Of a stretch of 64,000 nucleotides of DNA, positions 58,378-64,000 are shown piece after piece. The stretch comes from Heliocidaris erythrogramma (lineage: Eukaryota; Echinodermata; Echinoidea; Camarodonta; Echinometridae). The stretch lies in the NCBI GenBank assembly GCA_025617745.1, contig CM046853.1, positions 57,621,233-57,685,232 of the forward strand, written 5' to 3'. The position numbers and the translations under genes are program-made. Position 1 is the first letter of the stretch. Each line of letters opens with the position of its first letter. The notes under the pieces are model-generated. The model made no database searches, was not told where the DNA came from, and saw nothing but the letters and a program-made list of their open reading frames with translations.

Positions 58378-59010
58378 CTTTTTATGCCCTCACCACCCAA
58401 AGTTGGTGGCGGAGGCATTATGTTTTCGGGTTCTCAGTCCGTCCCGCTTTCTTGGTCAAGCGGTGTCTCAAGAACCATTTTTGAGGTATGAACTTCAAAC
58501 TTAGTGCTTGTTTGTGTCACCATAGGAAAACCATCTGATTAGTTTTTCGAAATGTAGGTCAAAGGTTGCAGAGGTCAATTTCCATTAAATTTTAAGTTTT
58601 TAGACTCATTAGCGCAATATCTAATGAACCATCTGAGATATGAAATTGGTAGTAGCATGTATCACCATAGGAAGATGATCTGATTAGATTTGGGGTTATT
58701 TAGATCAAAGGTCGAAGGTCATAGAGGTCAATTCCATGAAAATTAATGTTTCCAGCTTCGTTATCGCAGTATCTCTCATGATTTGTGCTATCAACTTCAA
58801 ACTTAGTACTATTTCATCGCCATAGTGTGACAAACTAATCAGATGTTCGGTAAAGTAAGTCAAAGGTCACAGGAATATATATGTGAAATTAATGGGTTTT
58901 TTATTTGTTAACCTATTTCAGTAAAACTATTAGCTGTGAACTTCAAACGTACTAGTATGCATCACCACAGTGAGAACAGTTTTAGCCATGAGCTTGGGCA
59001 GAGGCATACA
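58378..59010. repeat. Repeat with tandem AGGTCAAAGGTCA-like motifs, copy 2
   Basis: Same family as 54957-55600: starts TTTATGCC(C)TC, shares GGAGGCATTATGTTTTCGGG, then repeats ATGAACTTCAAACTTAGT, ATCACCATAGGAAGA and AGGTCAAAGG with nearby GAGGTCAA. Confidence 0.65.
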
Positions 59011-59138
59011 GGGCCCTCTTGCATAAAAAGTTGCGATTAAACGCAACTCAAAAATACACGATCCTGATTGGTTGAAAATCAAGTTGCGTTTAATTTTTTG
59101 AGTTGCGTTTAATCGCAACTTTTTATGCAAGAGGGCCC
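59011..59138. mobile_element. MITE, GGGCCCTCTTGCAT family, copy 2
   Basis: GGGCCCTCTTGCATAAAAAG at the left, CTTTTTATGCAAGAGGGCCC-type inverse at the right, with GTTGCGTTTAAT internal repeats as in 11858-12008. Confidence 0.75.
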
Positions 59139-61400
59139 AGGAGACGCAGTCCCATTCATCTTTTTTTTTTCTTTTTTTTTCGCCAGAGACTGAAATATTG
59201 AGCTTGTTTTAGCAAGGCAAGTGCAGTGTTCCTTTTTATTTGTATGCACATTTTGTTGGCTCAGGGCAGTTGGGCTCACAGCTTTCACATTGGAGAGGGA
59301 GGGAGAGAGAGAAGGGGGGGGGGGTACCAGTTTTATGGTGATAAAAAACAAACCCCAAGTGAAAAAGTCCCCACTGCAAGCATTTAATGTACAATGGTAC
59401 AAATTTGCTTTTAGAAACATGTATTTTGTATCGTATTTGAAGAAAACATATCTACATTTACATTTATTTAGATGTAAGAGGATTTTGAAAGATTGATAGT
59501 TGTGGAAGGCTATTTTTTTATGTTTCTATCATTTTTTGTAAACTGAAGAATTTGAAGAAAGCTATTAAAAGATATACCACATTTGATTTATTTTATTTTC
59601 TATCATAATTTGACTTTGTAGTTTATTTTCTTTTCTTTTTTTCTTTTCTTTCTCTGTCAGCCTCTCTGTGTCTCTTTATTTCTCTCTCTCTCTCTCTCTC
59701 TTTCCTGTTTTATTATGCAAGTAATTCTGTTTCAAGTTTCTTTCTACCACTATTTCTAAACATTGCTATTTGATTACATGTACCTTATTTCTGCAGCCAC
59801 TTAACCCGTTGACTACGGAATTCTCTCAATCCCATTAGCTTAATACAGGGATCACCCGGTTCCCGTAGGCAACGGGTTAAGTCCCACCCCTTCCCTCTTC
59901 TCTATCTCTCTCTCTTTCTCTCTTTCTCCCTCCCCTCTTTCTCTCTATCTTAAAGATTTATTATTCTTTATTAGCAAAACTCTTGAATCAGTCGAAAAGG
60001 AAATTTCTTGCACATGATGTTGTTAAGTCCTTGTAAGGAGCGACGTCGATAATGACCGTCGATTCCAGCTTTAGGGTGTTTGAGCAATCCTGACATACAT
60101 GTACTCGATATTCTTTCATTGTACTGTTGGCCACATAGTAGAGTCTTGCCGACAAAAATGTCCTCTTATGGCGTTGTCTCTTCCCACTTATTTCAGGCAG
60201 TCCTGTATATATGTACAAAAAACAAACAAAAAAAATCATGAGTTACATACTTGGACAATATTATATCATAAATGCGTTGTATTTATTCCAAAAGGATGCC
60301 CTTATCTGGGTTTAATTAAGAGATTGTGAGTGAGGGATGAGAGGGAAAGATATATAGAGAGGGGAGAAAACGGACGTGCAGTTGTATAAGGCGCACAAAA
60401 AGTTAGATACTTGGATAACGTGATTCAGTGAAGGGATGTGCCTAGTTACATATGGGGGGGGGGGGGTGGAGAGACAGAAAAATGCAACCAAGCAAACAAC
60501 GGAAATTCAACAGAATTACATAAAGAAATGCTTGGTGTTATTTGACAGGCTAAAAAAAAAAGTGCATTTGAAAAAGTACACACTTTGTAAATATCCTTCA
60601 GAATGACAATTTCACAATATTTTCATGATTTAAAAAAAAATACAATTATGGGTAAAAGTCTACAGAGGCCTAGAAAGAATCTGGCGAGATTCTAAGGATT
60701 TAAGTTTCAATATCATTACAAAAGTGAGATGATAGTTGTTTGCGTATCGATCTAAAAAAATATGAAAAGGAAATCCAAAGCAAAACTCAAGCTCCCCCCC
60801 CCCCCCCCCCCCCCCATTTATCCCGACATTTATAGACTTCGATTAAGCGCAAAACTATACTAGCTGTAACTTGCTTCCGCTCATTTTGAGGGGAAAAAAC
60901 CTCCGTCGGTGGCGGGCATGAGTGACATCGGCACCCATCGTTAAGTAAATGTTACAATTAATTAATAATGATGAGTTTGCGTTCATTTTTAAATGACTTG
61001 TGGGGCCTGTCATTTTGTTTTGCGTCCCAGAAAAAACGCAGAAAAAGTTTCCCCATGCAAATAAACATATCAAAATATTTGAAGCAAAATTTGTGAATAG
61101 CCTATGGTCTCTTTTATTAAATAACACCTAAAACTATCCAGACTTGACATGCAGAATTGGTATTTGTTCTGGCTGGTATCAGCAAAGTTGAGAGTCATTC
61201 AAAGGCTTAGAAATGTTCACATTTTGATCAAAAACAGACAATTTATGAAAGAACGGGTTTTGTTCTTTAGCTGTATGTACTCCTACTTACTTATCTCATC
61301 AACAGTATTATGCTTTAGTGAACAATTAACTACTCTATTGCGTGTTTTGAAATGATTAATTTTAGTGAGTTTTTAATTCAAGATGGCGTTCTCCGTCAAC
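59139..61400. other. Intergenic with CT and poly-C/G tracts
   Basis: CT-rich tracts at about 59640-59705 and 59895-59950, poly-G at 60451 and poly-C at 60793. ACCCGTTGACTACGGAATT near 59803 is mirrored by CCGTAGGCAACGGGTTAA near 59863 (small hairpin). No gene recognised. Confidence 0.4.
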
Positions 61401-62068
61401 CATACAGCCACTGGCGTAGACAGGGGGCACCGGGGGCCATGCCCCCCCCCCCCCCCCCCCCATATTCAACCACTTAAAAAAAGCGAGAGGGGAAAAGCGG
61501 GTGAAGTGAGAGAAAAAGGCCTAAAAAGGAGCTACAAGCCGTTATCTGGCTCTCAAAATTTGCTAAAACGTCAGTTTTCGCACTTCGCGCGCGAAGGGGG
61601 GAAATAACTCTCCTCTCCCTGCACCCACTCCTGTTACCATGGGTGTCAATCCCGGGGGGATGGGGTATATATCCCAAAAGATTTGAGGTGGGGGATGGCC
61701 TGTGTTATCACCCCCCCCCCCCCATTTTTTTCCACTTATTGTGGATGAAATAAATAAAAATTATGATACATTAACTTAAAATTAATATTTATCCAAATTC
61801 ATGATGTTTGATCTTGAAAAACCATCACAATCTTTAATGATTAGAAGTAAGGAAATAAGAAATAATTTCAATGCGAAAATATCGAAGAAAATTCGTTCGC
61901 TCGCATTGTTATTCTCAATCAAGGGGTTCCGTTCATTGGCGTAGATGCTTGCATTCCTTCTTTTCATCAAAAACCATTTTGGGACGCTCTAAAATGCAAG
62001 TTTTATTGACAGATTTTTGATGATGTAGGAGGGGGATACCCCTGCCACCCCCGCTCGGTCTCTTCGCT

Positions 62069-62770
62069 CAGTGGTGTATCTAGGGGGCAGGGGGGGGGGG
62101 GGACACGTGCCCCGGCAGCGCAAAAAACGCAAAGGAGAGAAAGAAAAATAGGGGGAAATGAAGAAAAATCATATAATCTTTACGGATCACGCACCGCCAA
62201 ATCCGCAGGGTAAATGCACTAGAAATCTAGTTTTGAAGGTTTGAAATGCGAAAATTTTCCAAAGCTCGGTCGCTTTGCTCCCTCGCATAATTATTTTCTT
62301 ACAGGATCTCGTAATTTCGCTCCCCAGTATATAGTTCCTAAATAGCTTAAAGGGTTCAACAAGTTTGAAAAAATAAAGATGTAATTGCTTTGCTCGCTAT
62401 ATCTTGTAAGTTTCATAAATTATGACTCCTGCTAAATATTGTGCTCCCAATATAGGATAAAAGTATAAAACAGCATTTGCAAAGGTTCAACTCTTGAAAG
62501 AAATCTCAATTTCAGGTCGCCTTGCTGAATTTCCTGACTCTTTCTCAAGCCTATATAGGGTTTCGTTAGTTCTGCTCCCGATTGTAGAAGTGAGTTGGGC
62601 GGCGGTCAAATGCAAAATTTCCTGGGTAAAATGCACAAGAAAATGCGTTTGTATGGTTAAAAACGCTTTGCTCCCTCGCTTAATATACAATATCGTCGAT
62701 AAGTTGGGGGGGGGGGCGCATAACTTCATTGTTCGCCCCGGGCGCCATTATCCCTAGATACGCCACTGGC
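62069..62770. mobile_element. Poly-G-ended transposon with CAGTGGTGTATCTAGGG ends
   Basis: CAGTGGTGTATCTAGGGGGC at the left and CCCTAGATACGCCACTGGC at the right are inverted termini; G-runs and CGCCCCGGGCGCC lie just inside. About 700 bp, non-coding. A similar start (CCACTGGCGTAGACAGGGGG) occurs at 61409. Confidence 0.65.
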
Positions 62771-62779
62771 TTCGCTCCC

Positions 62780-63440
62780 TCCGAATGTTCCGTCCAAACA
62801 ATTGAAAAGCAGTCCGGGCGTCGCACTATAACTTTCCGCCTAAAAATTGTTCTACAAGCCGTTATCTTTATCTCAAATTTGCTAAAACGTCACAGCTTTC
62901 CCTACACCAACCCCTGTTACCTGCAGTGCAGTATTGCGTCCATAACTGAAAAGCAGCCAGGGCGGTGAACTAACATTCCACCTAAAAAAACAGATGCTAA
63001 AACGTCAGAGCTTTCGCGCTTCGCATGGGAAGGGGGAAACTCCCCCTCCTGCACCCAGCCCTGTTACATAGGCCTACAGCAAGGCCGTACGCAGCGGGGG
63101 GGGGGGGGGGGGGGCAGTTGCCCCCTCCCCAGAAATTTCAAAATCATACTTTTTTTTAATCGGGTTTTAGACTTCAAGTTATGGGTTCCTTTGAAAGCGA
63201 TCATCTTGCCCCCCCAGGAAAAAATTTCTGCGGACGGCCTTGGCCTACAGTGCAGTATTACGTCCAAATAACTGAAAAGCAGTCAAGGCGTCGAACTATA
63301 ACTTTCCGCCTAAAATTGTTTGCTACGAGCCGTTTATCTTTCTATCAATTTGCTAAAATCGTCGGAGCTTTCGCGGTTACATACAGTGTAGTATTGCGTC
63401 CAAATAACTGAAAAGCAGCCAGGGCGCGGGAGGGGGAAAC
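62780..63440. repeat. Tandem units with GCGTCCAAATAACTGAAAAGCAG
   Basis: Words GCAGTATTGCGTCC, CTGAAAAGCAG(C/T)C, ACTTTCCGCCTAAAA, AGCCGTT(T)ATCTTT and TTTGCTAAAA(T)CGTC recur in the same order at about 62795-62900, 62925-63010, 63250-63375 and 63390-63425. Part of this also occurs at 61535-61600. A 170-bp insert with AAGGCCGTACGCAGC / GCGGACGGCCTT ends is at about 63081-63242. Confidence 0.6.
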
Positions 63441-64000
63441 TCCCCCCCCCCCCCCCCCGTCCCTGCACCCACCCCTGGAGAGCACGCCGTTGCGTGCTCA
63501 TCACCAATTTCGCACTCTTCGCGTGCCCCACCACCGCCCCCCCCAAAATGAAATCCTGCCAAGCGGTTGGATCCTTCACGTCTGCCCCCTATTGAAAAAT
63601 CCTGGCTACACCTGTGCATAGTGTTGATGGGATATGTCAGGAGGTAAGCCTATTCCTTCATTTATGCCTTTTGATATTAGAATATACATGTATTCAAGAC
63701 TCCGACTTTACTGATACCAGTGAGAACCAATGCAATTTTTGTCAATCATGGATTTTGCACCATTTCACAATGGTCTTTGCTCACTCAAGCGTAAAATACC
63801 GTTAGACGTTCTGGTGTCATTTGATATAAGAGACCCTATAAGCTATTTATAAGCTAAAAGTCCAATTCAAATTTGCCGCAAATAATTTGAAATATTTATG
63901 TAGGGAGACTTTTTCTGACTCAATTAACTTTTTTAGGGGGACGCACTGTATATATTTGATCTTTGCCGTCTCGGAAAACCTCTGCAAATATTTTCTCAAT
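63441..64000. other. Poly-C tract and unassigned right end
   Basis: A 17-C run near 63443, then a poly-G-type element end (TGAAAAATCCTGGCTACACC, 63593-63612), then AT-rich sequence with no gene recognised. Confidence 0.35.

Overview
The window looks like a eukaryotic nuclear genome, most likely an echinoderm and probably a sea urchin. Genes are split by GT-AG introns, protein-coding density is low, long homopolymers and microsatellites are common, and there are many miniature inverted-repeat elements. One foldback transposon has terminal arrays of a 15-bp repeat, the architecture described for sea urchin TU elements. The species call is an inference from these traits. No prokaryotic feature (operons, Shine-Dalgarno sites, CRISPR) is present.

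Four protein-coding genes are supported. (1) 13.9-15.1 kb, minus: a rhodopsin-class peptide GPCR (382 aa) with its whole coding sequence in one exon. (2) 19.9-23.7 kb, plus: a secreted protein of 320 aa with two fasciclin (FAS1) domains in five exons. (3) 25.99-31.84 kb, minus: ribosomal protein L4 (RPL4) in seven recognised coding exons, plus a candidate first exon near 35.3 kb. Two of its introns carry paralogous box C/D snoRNAs that match U57 (18S rRNA guide). (4) 39.4-56.1 kb, plus: an SGNH/GDSL esterase of the IAH1 family (234 aa). It has six coding positions, one of which exists as two tandem, equally long, phase-compatible alternatives (51564-51762 and 52456-52654).

Most of the rest is repeats. 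From 1.3 to 3.0 kb there is an element packed with GACGTC palindromes. Between 16.4 and 17.5 kb three copies of a tRNA-Arg(UCU)-like gene sit in a repeated segment. From 32.5 to 34.6 kb a palindrome carries a nested insert and is followed by an unclassified 708-bp element (here 'repA') with perfect 12-bp target duplications. IAH1 intron 1 (39.5-50.6 kb) holds a multi-dyad inverted repeat, a 1-kb palindrome with two copies of a first-exon-like segment, a second repA copy interrupted by the TU-like transposon, a decayed LINE reverse transcriptase with nested insertions, and a tRNA-Thr-derived repeat. Downstream of IAH1 (56.1-64 kb) are further repeats, nuclear-receptor-like half-site repeats and poly-C/G rich elements.

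The strongest leads for something new are the predicted mutually exclusive IAH1 catalytic exons, the duplicated U57-like snoRNAs hosted by RPL4, and the TU-like foldback element whose empty site is present in the same window. I did not see a new multi-gene system.
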